Below, piece after piece: positions 30,270-39,833 of a stretch of 64,000 bases of DNA. Below the pieces are notes generated by a model that was given only the letters and a program-made list of their open reading frames with translations, had not been told where the DNA came from and did not search any database. The position numbers and the translations under genes are program-made. The stretch's first letter is position 1. The number at the start of each line of letters is the position of its first letter. Origin of the DNA: Streptococcus sp. LYSM12 (GTDB taxonomy: Bacteria > Bacillota > Bacilli > Lactobacillales > Streptococcaceae). Where the stretch lies: assembly GCF_004569635.1 (NCBI RefSeq), contig NZ_SPOZ01000016.1, forward strand, positions 1-64,000, in the 5' to 3' direction.

Positions 30270-30716
30270 ATGAAAAAACCGATTCATTTATATATCTTAG
30301 TAGTATTGTCAGTGATTTCTACTTTGGTTAAGGTGTGGATGACATTTATTCTTAAATTTAACGAAGAGAGTATGAGTGCAGCCTTTGATGCTGAAACAGT
30401 CAATTCGTTAAGAACAGCTTTTGCCTTTGAGACAAATCTGGCGAACAAAGTTCTCGTTATCATCTTATTTGCACTTCTTGTTCTAACAATAGTCTTTCTT
30501 TTCCAAAAGAAAAACCAGTATGCTTCCTATAGCTATATTGCTTATCTTTTTGGCACTCTCTTGCGTTCAACTTATTTTTACATTGGGGAACACATTTTAA
30601 TGAATTATATCATAGGCATCGTCTTCTTTGCGATTTTCCTCGGCGTAACTGTCTTCTTCTTGCTTCATAAGCCAAAAGAAAAACCGTCTGTGGCACAGAC
30701 AGCTACCGATATTTAA
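30270..30716 (+). CDS. Small membrane protein of unknown function
   Basis: A 148-residue protein with four hydrophobic segments (about 6-27, 59-77, 86-104, 110-132) and a charged C-terminal tail (HKPKEKPSVAQ). I do not recognise the family. The strong consensus promoter, AAAGGAG ribosome-binding site and dedicated terminator show it is a real single-gene unit. It occupies the place where malP would be expected, but nothing in it suggests carbohydrate metabolism. Confidence 0.8.
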   Translation: MKKPIHLYILVVLSVISTLVKVWMTFILKFNEESMSAAFDAETVNSLRTAFAFETNLANKVLVIILFALLVLTIVFLFQKKNQYASYSYIAYLFGTLLRSTYFYIGEHILMNYIIGIVFFAIFLGVTVFFLLHKPKEKPSVAQTATDI

Positions 30717-30723
30717 CGAACAG

Positions 30724-30751
30724 AAAACTCCTTGAACATTCAAGGAGTTTT
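30724..30751. terminator. Bidirectional terminator
   Basis: AAAACTCCTTGAA and TTCAAGGAGTTTT form a perfect 13-bp stem, shared by the converging membrane-protein gene and argS. Confidence 0.88.
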
Positions 30752-30757
30752 ATTTGT

Positions 30758-32446
30758 TTACATTTTCTCAGGAGCTTCAACGCCAAGAAGCCGAAGGGCT
30801 TCTTTTAGGACGATGCCTGTCGCATAGGCCAAGGCAAGGCGGCTATCGCGTTCAGGGCTTTCATCAAGAATGCGGGTGTGTGCGTAGTATTTGTTGAAAG
30901 CTTGGGCAAGGTTGATGGCGTATTTTGCAATCAAGGATGGGTCGTACTTGTCTGCTGCTTTTTCGATGACGTTTGTGAAGTGCTGGAGATGTTTGATAAT
31001 CTCCCAGCTTTCTGTATCGGTCAACTGGTACTGGTTGTCAACAGCAGGTGCGAAGTTAGCCTTGTAAAGAATGGATTGGATTCGTGCGTAAGCATATTGG
31101 ACATAAGGTCCAGTCTCACCTTCAAAGGATACCATGGCTTCTAAGTCAAAGTCATACCCGTTTTCGCGATCTGATTTGAGGTCAAAGAATTTCACAGCAC
31201 CAATTCCAACAGCTTCTGCGACTGCTTCCTTATTTTCCAAGTTCGGATTCTTTTCTTCGATTTGGCTGAGGGCACGAGAGACAGCTTCGTCAAGGGTTGG
31301 TTCTAAGAGGATGATATTGCCTTTACGGGTAGACAATTTTTTCTTATCTTTTGTTACCAGACCAAAGGCAATATGGAGCATATCATCGCTCCAGTCAAAT
31401 CCCATTTTCTTAAGAACAGCTTTTAACTGTTTGAAGTGATTGGCTTGTTCTTGTCCAACAACATAGATATTTTTCACGAAGTGGTAATGCTCTTTGCGAT
31501 AGAGAGCTGTTGCAATATCGCGAGTAATGTAGAGGGTTGCACCGTCTGATTTCATGATGAGGGCTGGTGGCAGATTGTAGTCGTCAAGGTCGACAATCAT
31601 CGCTCCTTTTGATTCTAGCAAGAGGTTTTTCTCTTTAAGAATCTCAATCCCTTGGTCCATTTTATCGTTGTAGAAAGCTTCTCCTTGGATATAGTCAAAG
31701 CTAATGTTTAGCTTGTCATAAATCCGGTTAAACTCGACCAAACTCTCATCGCGGAACCATTGCCATAGGGCAAGAGCTTCTGCGTCACCGTCTTCTAGTT
31801 TCTTAAACCATTTGCGTCCTTCTTCATCCAATTCAGGATGTTCGTCGGCTTCAGTATTGATGCGAACGTAGAGTTTGAGCAATTCAGAGATTGGATTTGC
31901 TTCAACAGCAGCCTTATCTCCCCAACGTTTGTAGGCAACGATTAAGAGACCAAACTGCTTACCCCAGTCACCCAAATGGTTGATACGAAGTGCTTTGTAG
32001 CCTATTTTTTCATAGATGTTTGCAAGGGCATCTCCGATAACGGTAGAGCGCAGGTGACCAACAGAAAAAGGTTTTGCGATGTTTGGGCTGGACATATCAA
32101 TCGTGATGTTTTCTCCCTGACCACGATCTTGTTGTCCATAGTGTTCTTTTTGTTCGATGACCTGGGTCAAGGTTGTGTGTGAAATGGTAGCCTTGTCTAG
32201 GAAAAAGTTGACATAAGGTCCAGTTGCAACCACCTTTTCAAATCCCTCAGTGTCAAGCTTTTCAACGATAGCAGCAGCAATGGCTTGAGGTGCCTTGCGT
32301 TCGACTTTTGCTAATGAAAAAGCTGGGAAAGCAATGTCTCCCATTTCAGATGATTTTGGTTTTTCTAATAGTGCGTAAATGGTTTCTAGATCGAGACTAG
32401 GAATGGTCGTTGCCAGTTTTTCAGCAACAAGCATTTTTTGATTCAT
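30758..32446 (-). CDS. argS: Arginyl-tRNA synthetase
   Basis: Class I synthetase charging tRNA-Arg. HIGH-type motif [11 protein letters not shown] near residue 132, with preceding SSPNIAKPF; the KMSKS-like position reads LSTRKGN. The C-terminal DALR anticodon-binding domain ends [10 protein letters not shown]. 562 residues, full length. It diverges from argR, as in many streptococci. Confidence 0.96.
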   Translation of the reverse strand: MNQKMLVAEKLATTIPSLDLETIYALLEKPKSSEMGDIAFPAFSLAKVERKAPQAIAAAIVEKLDTEGFEKVVATGPYVNFFLDKATISHTTLTQVIEQKEHYGQQDRGQGENITIDMSSPNIAKPFSVGHLRSTVIGDALANIYEKIGYKALRINHLGDWGKQFGLLIVAYKRWGDKAAVEANPISELLKLYVRINTEADEHPELDEEGRKWFKKLEDGDAEALALWQWFRDESLVEFNRIYDKLNISFDYIQGEAFYNDKMDQGIEILKEKNLLLESKGAMIVDLDDYNLPPALIMKSDGATLYITRDIATALYRKEHYHFVKNIYVVGQEQANHFKQLKAVLKKMGFDWSDDMLHIAFGLVTKDKKKLSTRKGNIILLEPTLDEAVSRALSQIEEKNPNLENKEAVAEAVGIGAVKFFDLKSDRENGYDFDLEAMVSFEGETGPYVQYAYARIQSILYKANFAPAVDNQYQLTDTESWEIIKHLQHFTNVIEKAADKYDPSLIAKYAINLAQAFNKYYAHTRILDESPERDSRLALAYATGIVLKEALRLLGVEAPEKM

Positions 32447-32472
32447 AATAAACCTCCAGACTTATTCACTCT

Positions 32473-32481
32473 ATTTTAACA
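32473..32481 (-). promoter_or_regulatory. Extended -10 promoter of argS
   Basis: On the minus strand TGTTAAAAT, 27 nt upstream of the argS start. Confidence 0.6.
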
Positions 32482-32518
32482 TATTTCTGCCTTTACGCAT
32501 GAGAAAACGGCTAAAATT

Positions 32519-32527
32519 TGTTATAAT
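32519..32527 (+). promoter_or_regulatory. Extended -10 promoter of argR-mutS
   Basis: TGTTATAAT, 35 nt upstream of argR and back to back with the argS promoter. An ArgR dimer bound here could affect both, but I see no clear ARG box. Confidence 0.6.
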
Positions 32528-32562
32528 ATTCATAATGTATCGAGTTAGTTAGAGGTAGATGA

Positions 32563-33003
32563 GTGAATAAGGCAGAACGACAACAGTTAATTCAAACGAT
32601 GATTCGTCAGGAAAAGATTCGAACTCAGGCGGAAATCAAGCAGGGGCTCGAACGGCACGGAATTTCTGTGACCCAAACTACCCTGTCGCGAGACTTGCGA
32701 GAGTTGGGCCTGGTGAAAGTACATGAAAAGGGAAGTTCCTATTACAGCTTACCAACGAATGAAGCAGAAGTGGCTTTTAGTCAGTTACTGGCCCAGTATG
32801 CCTATAAAGTAGAGCGGGCAAGCTTTATTTTAGTGCTTCATTCGGAATTGGGAGAGGCAGCCTTAATGGCAAATATCATTGATATTGAAAAGCCTGCGAC
32901 CATTTTAGGGACCTTGGCAGGTGCAGATACCTTGCTTGTCATCTGTCGTGATGAAGAGGCAGCTAAGCAGGTCGAAGTTGAGATAAATTCTTATTTGGAT
33001 TGA
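32563..33003 (+). CDS. argR: Arginine repressor family regulator ArgR
   Basis: Arginine-responsive hexameric regulator. It has an N-terminal winged helix ([22 protein letters not shown], then [16 protein letters not shown]) and a C-terminal oligomerisation and arginine-binding domain with [16 protein letters not shown], including the arginine-contacting GADT-type motif. 146 residues, GTG start with AGAGGT upstream. It lies between argS and mutS; streptococci often have several ArgR paralogues and this is the argS-linked one. Confidence 0.92.
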   Translation: MNKAERQQLIQTMIRQEKIRTQAEIKQGLERHGISVTQTTLSRDLRELGLVKVHEKGSSYYSLPTNEAEVAFSQLLAQYAYKVERASFILVLHSELGEAALMANIIDIEKPATILGTLAGADTLLVICRDEEAAKQVEVEINSYLD

Positions 33004-33013
33004 GAGGGGCGAG

Positions 33014-35545
33014 ATGATAAAAGAAAAAATTTCACCCGGTATGCAGCAGTATCTGGATATAAAAGCTAATTATCCAGATGCTTTTTTGCTATTTCGTATG
33101 GGTGACTTCTATGAATTATTTTATGACGATGCGATAGAGGCGGCACAGATTTTAGAGTTGGCCTTGACTAGTCGCAACCGCAATGCGGAAAATCCGATTC
33201 CAATGGCAGGTGTACCTTATCATGCGGCTCAGCAGTATATTGATACCTTGGTTGATTTAGGGCATAAGGTGGCGGTCGCAGAGCAGGTGGAAGATCCAAA
33301 GACAGCCGTTGGGGTTGTCAAGCGGGAAGTGGTACAAATTATCACTCCTGGAACCGTTGTGGACTCATCAAAGATTGGCTCTGAGAGTAATTTTTTAGTT
33401 GCTATTGAGCGGCAGGGAGTAACCTACGCTCTGTCTTATATGGATGTAGCGACAGGTCAATTCTTTGTGACCAGCTTAGATGATTTTATGAGCTTGTGCG
33501 GTGAGGTTCGCAATTTGCGGGCGCGTGAGTTGGTCATTGGCTACCAACTATCAGAAGAGGAGGAGCAAATCCTGACTAGTCAGATGAATCTTCTCTTGTC
33601 TTATGAGGATACGGTGGCAGATGACGTTCAGTTGATTGATGCCTCTCTGATTGAAGTGGAAAAAAATGCCGCAGGAAAGTTGCTTAGCTATGTTTTGCGG
33701 ACGCAGTTGCGTGATTTGGTGCATTTGCAAAGGGTCCAACACTATGAGATTAAGGATTATCTGCAAATGGATTATGCAACGAAGTCCAGCCTTGATTTAC
33801 TGGAAAACGCTCGGACAGGGAAAAAACACGGTAGTCTTTATTGGCTCCTTGATGAAACTAAGACAGCTATGGGCTTACGCTTGTTGCGTTCTTGGATTGA
33901 CCGTCCCTTAATTGATCGGACGAAAATCGAATCACGCCAGCGTGTTGTGCAGGTCTTCCTTGATTACTTTTTTGAACGTAGTGACTTGATTGAGGGGTTA
34001 AAGGGTGTTTATGACATTGAGCGCTTAGCCAGCCGCGTTTCCTTTGGTAAAACCTTGCCTAAAGATTTGCTGCAACTGGCTCAGACATTGGCAAATGTTC
34101 CTGCGATTAAGAACATTTTAGAGCAGATAAATGAGCCGGCTCTTGCCCCATTGATTGCAGGGCTAGATTCTATTCCAGAACTGCATACTCTGATTAGCGA
34201 AGCGATTGATCCAGAAGCACAGGGCTCGATTACAGACGGCGACATTATCAAAACGGGCTTTGATGCGACTTTAGATCAATACCGTCTGGTCATGCGGGAA
34301 GGGACAGGCTGGATTGCTGAAATTGAAGCCAAGGAACGGGCAAATTCAGGCATTAACAATCTGAAAATCGACTACAATAAAAAAGACGGATACTACTTCC
34401 ATGTGACTAATTCAAATCTTCATAATGTTCCAGACCATTTTTTCCGTAAGGCGACTTTGAAAAATTCGGAGCGTTATGGCACAGAGGAATTAGCGAAGAT
34501 TGAAGGACAGATGCTGGAAGCACGGGATGAATCGGCTCATCTAGAGTATGAAATTTTCATGCGTATCCGCCAAGAGGTGGAAAAATACATCGGTCGCTTA
34601 CAACGTTTGGCACGGGTCATTGCGACCATTGATGTGCTTCAATCCTTTGCGGTTGTAGCAGAGAATCAGCGCTATGTGTGTCCGCATTTTACAGATAGTC
34701 GCCAGTTGACCATTGAGCAGGGACGGCATGCAGTCGTTGAAAAAGTCATGGGCAAGCAGACCTATATTCCCAACTCGATTGTCCTTGATGAAGCAACCAA
34801 TATGCAGCTGATTACAGGACCCAATATGAGTGGTAAGTCTACTTATATGCGCCAGTTAGGTATGATGGTTATCATGGCGCAAATGGGGTCTTATGTACCT
34901 GCAGAACATGCGACCTTACCGATATTTGATGCTATCTTCACTCGGATTGGGGCAGCAGATGATTTGGTTAGCGGTCAATCTACCTTTATGGTCGAGATGA
35001 TGGAGGCTAATAAAGCAGTTCGTTTGGCTAGTCAACGTTCATTAATTCTCTTTGATGAATTGGGACGCGGGACTGCGACCTATGACGGAATGGCACTAGC
35101 TCAGTCCATTATTGAATATATCCATGACCGTATTGGAGCCAAGACACTTTTTGCGACCCATTATCATGAATTAACGGACTTGAGTGAAACCTTGCTTCAT
35201 TTGGAAAATGTCCATGTTTCGACTTTGGAAAATGATGGTCAGGTGACCTTTTTACATAAGATTGCAAAAGGACCAGCTGATAAATCCTACGGGATTCATG
35301 TGGCGAAAATTGCTGGTATGCCTGATGATTTGTTGAAGCGTGCAGATACTATTTTGAAATACTTGGAAAACCAAGTTCAAGTACCACAGGAAGTTGAGAA
35401 AGTAAATCAGGCAGAAACGGTGGGACAATTAGATCTCTTTACGGAGCAACATCCAGCACTAGAGCAGTTAGCGACACTTGATGTTTACAGCATGACCCCG
35501 CTTGAGGCCATGAATGCTTTAGCGGAGCTAAAGAAATTACTGTAA
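33014..35545 (+). CDS. mutS: DNA mismatch repair protein MutS
   Basis: Mismatch-recognition ATPase. The Phe-X-Glu mismatch wedge lies in [15 protein letters not shown] near residues 26-40. Walker [14 protein letters not shown] is near 602, Walker [12 protein letters not shown], then THYHELT. 843 residues, full length. It starts 10 nt after argR. Partner mutL follows after 680 bp containing repeats, so the usual mutS-mutL unit is interrupted. Confidence 0.97.
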   Translation: MIKEKISPGMQQYLDIKANYPDAFLLFRMGDFYELFYDDAIEAAQILELALTSRNRNAENPIPMAGVPYHAAQQYIDTLVDLGHKVAVAEQVEDPKTAVGVVKREVVQIITPGTVVDSSKIGSESNFLVAIERQGVTYALSYMDVATGQFFVTSLDDFMSLCGEVRNLRARELVIGYQLSEEEEQILTSQMNLLLSYEDTVADDVQLIDASLIEVEKNAAGKLLSYVLRTQLRDLVHLQRVQHYEIKDYLQMDYATKSSLDLLENARTGKKHGSLYWLLDETKTAMGLRLLRSWIDRPLIDRTKIESRQRVVQVFLDYFFERSDLIEGLKGVYDIERLASRVSFGKTLPKDLLQLAQTLANVPAIKNILEQINEPALAPLIAGLDSIPELHTLISEAIDPEAQGSITDGDIIKTGFDATLDQYRLVMREGTGWIAEIEAKERANSGINNLKIDYNKKDGYYFHVTNSNLHNVPDHFFRKATLKNSERYGTEELAKIEGQMLEARDESAHLEYEIFMRIRQEVEKYIGRLQRLARVIATIDVLQSFAVVAENQRYVCPHFTDSRQLTIEQGRHAVVEKVMGKQTYIPNSIVLDEATNMQLITGPNMSGKSTYMRQLGMMVIMAQMGSYVPAEHATLPIFDAIFTRIGAADDLVSGQSTFMVEMMEANKAVRLASQRSLILFDELGRGTATYDGMALAQSIIEYIHDRIGAKTLFATHYHELTDLSETLLHLENVHVSTLENDGQVTFLHKIAKGPADKSYGIHVAKIAGMPDDLLKRADTILKYLENQVQVPQEVEKVNQAETVGQLDLFTEQHPALEQLATLDVYSMTPLEAMNALAELKKLL

Positions 35546-35593
35546 GGGCAGAAAAAGCGAAGAAACCTATCGTTTTCACGAATCATCTGAATA

Positions 35594-35896
35594 GGGCTAA
35601 AACGGTCTATTCCCAGACCGTTTTAGCCCCCCGCATAGCTCCAACAGGCAGAGTGGTGCCTGTTGGAGGTTGGAATTGAAGCCAACGAGTTTGCATCAGT
35701 CGTAGAGGTCAGATGTGGAGTGGGAAACACGAACAAATACGACTAAAAAGCTCCACTGGAGCTTTTTAGTCTGCTCCCTGAAAAAGAGCAGCATGTCATT
35801 TCCAACCGTCAACGGCATGATAGCTATTGAAGCCATCAACCACTGTGTCAACGTCATTCGGTTCATAAAGTGAGAAAGCTGGGACTTTTTGTCCAT
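35594..35896 (+). repeat. Hairpin-rich dispersed repeat, long copy (pair with 43012-43135)
   Basis: Begins with a perfect 15-bp hairpin (GGGCTAAAACGGTCT, loop ATTCCC), then CCCGCATAGCTCCAACAG. It ends with CGGTTCATAAAGTGAGAAAG and CTGGGACTTTTTG. The same start and end occur near 43.0 kb. The extra middle carries another perfect hairpin (GACTAAAAAGCTCCA with its complement, 35741-35771). The first hairpin may act as the mutS terminator. Confidence 0.75.
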
Positions 35897-35950
35897 GGAG
35901 TACGGCAAAGCGAGGTAACGAAGTAATAAAAGATAAACTAAATGACTATA
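35897..35950 (+). repeat. RUP-like repeat, truncated copy F (right half)
   Basis: Only the right half (GGAGTACGGCAAAGCGAGG through ACTAAATGACTATA) remains, abutting the hairpin-rich repeat on its left. Confidence 0.75.
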
Positions 35951-36134
35951 TCTTTTAATTGTTATAGGTTTAATGGGTGTGTTTGCCTTGGGGCTACAAC
36001 TGATGAAAGGTCAAGTTGACTACAGCCTGTTAGTTCCTGTTATAGGAATGTTAGGAGTTGGAATTTCTTTCAGAATTTTGCATCTAGCTTATCAGCAAAT
36101 GAAGCACATGGCGGGTGTTGATGATGAATGCTAG
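35946..36134 (+). pseudogene. C-terminal remnant of a membrane protein
   Basis: An open frame runs from the RUP-like element boundary to TAG at 36132-36134. It begins at LLIVIGLMGVFALGLQLMKG and continues through VDYSLLVPVIGMLGVGISFR to HMAGVDDEC. It contains two hydrophobic helices and a basic/acidic tail, typical of a small membrane protein whose 5' end was removed. An internal ATG at 35973 could give 53 residues, but no ribosome-binding site or promoter is seen. I do not recognise the family. Confidence 0.5.
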
Positions 36135-36186
36135 TTTAGAAAGGTATAGTAGGGACTCCTACCTGTGGGTTAAACGATGGACTTTA

Positions 36187-36195
36187 TGGTATAAT
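36187..36195 (+). promoter_or_regulatory. Extended -10 promoter of mutL-ruvA-tag
   Basis: TGGTATAAT, about 28 nt before mutL, so mutL is transcribed independently of mutS here. Confidence 0.7.
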
Positions 36196-36223
36196 AGGGT
36201 CATTAGAAAGGCAGGAATAGATG

Positions 36224-38164
36224 ATGGCAACTATTATTGAATTACCAGAAGTCCTAGCCAATCAGATTGCAGCAGGAGAAGTCATCGAGCGCCCGGCTAG
36301 TGTGGTCAAAGAATTGGTAGAAAATTCGATCGATGCAGGTTCTACCCAAATTAGCATCAGTATTGAAGAATCAGGACTTAAAAAAATTGAAATTAGCGAC
36401 AATGGGGAAGGGATAGCGCCTGATCAGGTATCACTGGCTCTCCGTCGTCATGCAACCAGTAAAATTAAAAGTCAATCCGACTTGTTCCGCATTCGGACCT
36501 TGGGTTTTCGTGGGGAGGCTCTGCCGTCTATAGCTTCTGTCAGTAGGATTCGGATTGAAACTGCGACAGAAGCAGCAAGTCATGGCCTTGTCCTTGAGGC
36601 AGAAGCAGGGCAGGTAACGGGAGAAGAGGCCATGAGTCGTCCTGTCGGTACACGAATTGCTGTGGAGGACTTGTTCTATAATACACCTGCACGGCTCAAG
36701 TATGTGAAGAGCCAGCAGGCGGAATTATCCCATATTGTGGATGTTGTCAATCGGTTGAGTTTAGCTCATCCGGAGATCGCGTTTAGTTTAATCAATGAGG
36801 GGCGGGAATTGATTCAAACAGCGGGTACGGGAAATCTCCGTCAGGCTATTTCAGGTGTTTACGGTATCGCATCCGCTAAAAAAATGGTAGAGATTGCCGC
36901 TGAGGATTTAGATTTTAAAGTGTCAGGTTATGTGTCCTTGCCAGAATTGACGCGAGCCAACCGCAATTATATCAGTATCTTTATCAATGGGCGCTACATC
37001 AAGAATTTTTTACTCAACCGTGCTATTTTAGACGGATATGGAAGCAAACTCATGGTGGGTCGTTTTCCGTTAGCTGTGATTGATATTCAGATTGATCCCT
37101 ACTTGGCGGATGTCAATGTTCATCCAACTAAGCAGGAAGTGCGGATTTCTAAAGAAAAGGAATTGATGGCTCTCATCCGTGAGGCAATCGCAGCAGCGCT
37201 CAAAGAGCAAGACTTGATTCCAGATGCCTTGGAAAATCTTGCTAAATCAAGTACCCGAACCAAGGTCAAGACCGAGCAAGTAACCCTTCCCCTAAAAGAA
37301 AGTAATCTGTATTATGACACGGTTCGGCAGGATTTCTTTGTCAAGCCTCAAACGATTTCTGAAGAGACCAAGGAATTTGAAGCTGTCAAGCAAATTGACG
37401 AGAAAATGGACACAGAAGTTGACAAATCAGTCAACATTAAATTTGCCCAAAGAGAAGAAATTGTAGTAGATGACGTAGAACATCCAAGTCTCGGGAGAAA
37501 AGAAGTCGCAAAATTAGCTGACCGATTAGAAAATGAGGAGAGCTCAACCTTTCCGGAATTGGAATATTTCGGCCAAATGCACGGGACCTATCTGTTTGCT
37601 CAAGGTAAGGCAGGACTTTATATCATTGACCAGCATGCAGCCCAAGAACGGGTCAAGTATGAAGAATATCGTGATAGTATTGGAAATGTAGACAGTTCTT
37701 CTCAACAGCTTTTGGTTCCTTATATCTTTGATTTTCCAGCAAATGATGCTCTGCTGCTCAAGCAAAAATTGGAAGCCTTGTGTCAAGTTGGTGTCAACTT
37801 AGAGGAATATGGTGTTCACCAATTCATTCTGCGGGAACACCCGATTTGGATGAAAGAAGACGAGATTGAGTCAGCGGTCTATGAGATGTGTGATATGCTT
37901 TTGTTAACAGATGAGGTATCCATCAAGCGTTATCGAGCAGAACTGGCGATCATGATGTCTTGTAAACGGTCGATTAAGGCCAATCATTCCTTGGATGATT
38001 ATTCGGCTCGGCATTTGTTGAGCCAATTAGCGACCTGTAAAAATCCTTATAATTGTCCGCACGGGCGACCAGTTCTTGTTCATTTTACAACGTCAGATAT
38101 GGAGAAAATGTTCCGACGCATTCAGGAAAATCATACCAGTCTGCGCGAACTAGGTAAATACTAA
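36224..38164 (+). CDS. mutL: DNA mismatch repair protein MutL
   Basis: GHKL ATPase that couples MutS to strand incision. ATP-site motifs: [19 protein letters not shown] and [12 protein letters not shown]. The C-terminal domain keeps the endonuclease motif DQHA-X2-E-X4-E ([13 protein letters not shown] near 470) and CPHGRP near the end, so it is predicted to have latent nickase activity. Two adjacent ATGs (36221, 36224) are possible; AGGA is 7 nt from the second. About 646 residues. Confidence 0.95.
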   Translation: MATIIELPEVLANQIAAGEVIERPASVVKELVENSIDAGSTQISISIEESGLKKIEISDNGEGIAPDQVSLALRRHATSKIKSQSDLFRIRTLGFRGEALPSIASVSRIRIETATEAASHGLVLEAEAGQVTGEEAMSRPVGTRIAVEDLFYNTPARLKYVKSQQAELSHIVDVVNRLSLAHPEIAFSLINEGRELIQTAGTGNLRQAISGVYGIASAKKMVEIAAEDLDFKVSGYVSLPELTRANRNYISIFINGRYIKNFLLNRAILDGYGSKLMVGRFPLAVIDIQIDPYLADVNVHPTKQEVRISKEKELMALIREAIAAALKEQDLIPDALENLAKSSTRTKVKTEQVTLPLKESNLYYDTVRQDFFVKPQTISEETKEFEAVKQIDEKMDTEVDKSVNIKFAQREEIVVDDVEHPSLGRKEVAKLADRLENEESSTFPELEYFGQMHGTYLFAQGKAGLYIIDQHAAQERVKYEEYRDSIGNVDSSSQQLLVPYIFDFPANDALLLKQKLEALCQVGVNLEEYGVHQFILREHPIWMKEDEIESAVYEMCDMLLLTDEVSIKRYRAELAIMMSCKRSIKANHSLDDYSARHLLSQLATCKNPYNCPHGRPVLVHFTTSDMEKMFRRIQENHTSLRELGKY

Positions 38165-38177
38165 AGAGAAAGAACAT

Positions 38178-38768
38178 ATGTACGATTATATCAAAGGAAT
38201 ATTAACAAAAATAACTGCCAAGTATATTGTGGTTGAAGTAGGGGGGATTGGTTTTACCTTGCAAGTTGCCAATCCCTACACCTATTCGGGATTTATGCAT
38301 CAGCAGGTAACGGTTTATATCCATCAAGTCATTCGAGAAGATGCCCATCTCTTATATGGATTTCGGACAGAGGTAGAAAAATCAGTTTTTTTGAGCCTGA
38401 TTTCTGTTTCAGGGATTGGTCCGACAACGGCTCTAGCTATTATTGCAGTTGATGATAATGATGGTTTGGTAGGGGCAATTGAACAAAAAAATATTACCTA
38501 CTTGACCAAGTTTCCAAAGATTGGCAAAAAAACAGCCCAGCAAATGGTGCTAGATCTGGAAGGCAAGTTTGTGCTTTCCAATCAGACAGAAAGTCCAAGC
38601 TTGGCTGTGGAAGAATCGGCCAATACTGCTCTTGATGAAGCAATGGAAGCAATGGAGGCTCTGGGATATCGTCCAGCTGAATTGAAGAAAATCAGGAAGT
38701 TCTTTGATGGAACAACAGATACGGCTGAAAATTATATCAAGTCAGCCCTCAAGATGTTACTGAAATAG
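38178..38768 (+). CDS. ruvA: Holliday junction DNA helicase subunit RuvA
   Basis: Tetrameric junction-binding subunit of RuvAB. N-terminal OB domain ([20 protein letters not shown]), two helix-hairpin-helix motifs ([14 protein letters not shown] and [13 protein letters not shown]) and the C-terminal RuvB-contacting domain. 196 residues. It starts 13 nt after mutL; ruvB is not nearby, as is usual in streptococci. Confidence 0.96.
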   Translation: MYDYIKGILTKITAKYIVVEVGGIGFTLQVANPYTYSGFMHQQVTVYIHQVIREDAHLLYGFRTEVEKSVFLSLISVSGIGPTTALAIIAVDDNDGLVGAIEQKNITYLTKFPKIGKKTAQQMVLDLEGKFVLSNQTESPSLAVEESANTALDEAMEAMEALGYRPAELKKIRKFFDGTTDTAENYIKSALKMLLK

Positions 38769-38779
38769 GTGGAAAACGA

Positions 38780-39331
38780 ATGAAACGATGTGGCTGGGTC
38801 AAAGAAAGCAACCCCTTATATGTAGCCTACCATGATCAAGAATGGGGGCGAGTGGTTAAAGAAGATCAACCCCTTTTTGAACTCCTCTGTTTAGAAAGTT
38901 ACCAAGCTGGCCTATCTTGGGAAACCATTCTCAATAAGCGACTAGCTTTTCGCCAGGTTTTTTATGAATATGATGTGGAAAAAGTTGCACGAATGACCGA
39001 CCGTGAATTGGACAAGCTACTAGAAAATTCAGCTATTATTCGCCATAGAGCCAAGATTTTTGCTACTCGGCAGAATGCTCAAGCCTTTCTTGAAGTTCAG
39101 AAAGAATATGGTACGTTTGCAGAGTATCTCTGGTCTTGGGTTAACTTTACACAGATTGACAATCTTGTAAAGGATTATCGACAAGTTCCTAGCAGGACAA
39201 CCTTGTCGGAGCAATTATCTAAAGACTTGAAAAAACGAGGTTTCACCTTCGTTGGACCAGTCTGCATATACTCCTACATGCAGGCGGCAGGCCTTGTCAA
39301 CGATCACGAAGTGGCATGCTTTGTCCATTAA
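38780..39331 (+). CDS. tag: DNA-3-methyladenine glycosylase I
   Basis: Removes 3-methyladenine from DNA (base excision repair). The family start KRCGWVKESNPLYVAYHDQEWG and block LCLESYQAGLSWETILNKR contain the Glu used in base recognition. The Zn site uses Cys4, His18 and the C-terminal His175/Cys179 (NDHEVACFVH). 183 residues. It ends the mutL-ruvA-tag run. In relatives cinA follows directly; here 3.9 kb intervene. Confidence 0.95.
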   Translation: MKRCGWVKESNPLYVAYHDQEWGRVVKEDQPLFELLCLESYQAGLSWETILNKRLAFRQVFYEYDVEKVARMTDRELDKLLENSAIIRHRAKIFATRQNAQAFLEVQKEYGTFAEYLWSWVNFTQIDNLVKDYRQVPSRTTLSEQLSKDLKKRGFTFVGPVCIYSYMQAAGLVNDHEVACFVH

Positions 39332-39833
39332 TATAGTTTTGGAAAAGCATGTTAGCATGGACTGCCGTAGGATTTTAGCTCGACAGTTTTTTCTGACTAC
39401 TGTAAGCTGAGGAGGAACCATGACGATAGGTCAAGCGATTAGAAGCGGGGCATTCTTACGATCCTCATGAATTTTTTGTTGGTAGAAAGAATTATTTTCG
39501 GAATGTATATGTATCTATTGTTTTGAAAAAATATTTTCAATATTGTTACTTTATTTCTTTAAAGAAACAAGCTAATATGGTAGAATGGATACTTAGGTGC
39601 AAATTTACTGATTGTTATGCCCTCTCAGTGATAGCAGAGTAAATTTTTCTAAACAATCTTTATTATTTTTATGAATAATAATAGGATTTTTTATAGAGGG
39701 AGGTATTTTTAGAAATAGGGATTTTATCCTTATTGGATAGTCTATTTCTTTTTTGTTGCGATTTTGAGAGGGATAGCAGCAGAAAATGAAATGTTTAATA
39801 TAGTAGAAAGTAACACATTATGAAGGAGAAATA
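39332..39833. other. Spacer with gene trace, promoter and structured leader of the adhesin
   Basis: At 39420 a good ribosome-binding site (GAGGAGGAACC) precedes a 16-codon frame, MTIGQAIRSGAFLRSS, which looks like the cut-off start of a helix-turn-helix regulator. An extended -10 (TGGTAGAAT, 39579-39588) is followed by about 240 nt of leader with inverted repeats (AAATTTACT/AGTAAATTT and AAATAG/CTATTT pairs), before GAAGGAG and the adhesin ATG. The long structured leader suggests post-transcriptional control. Confidence 0.5.
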
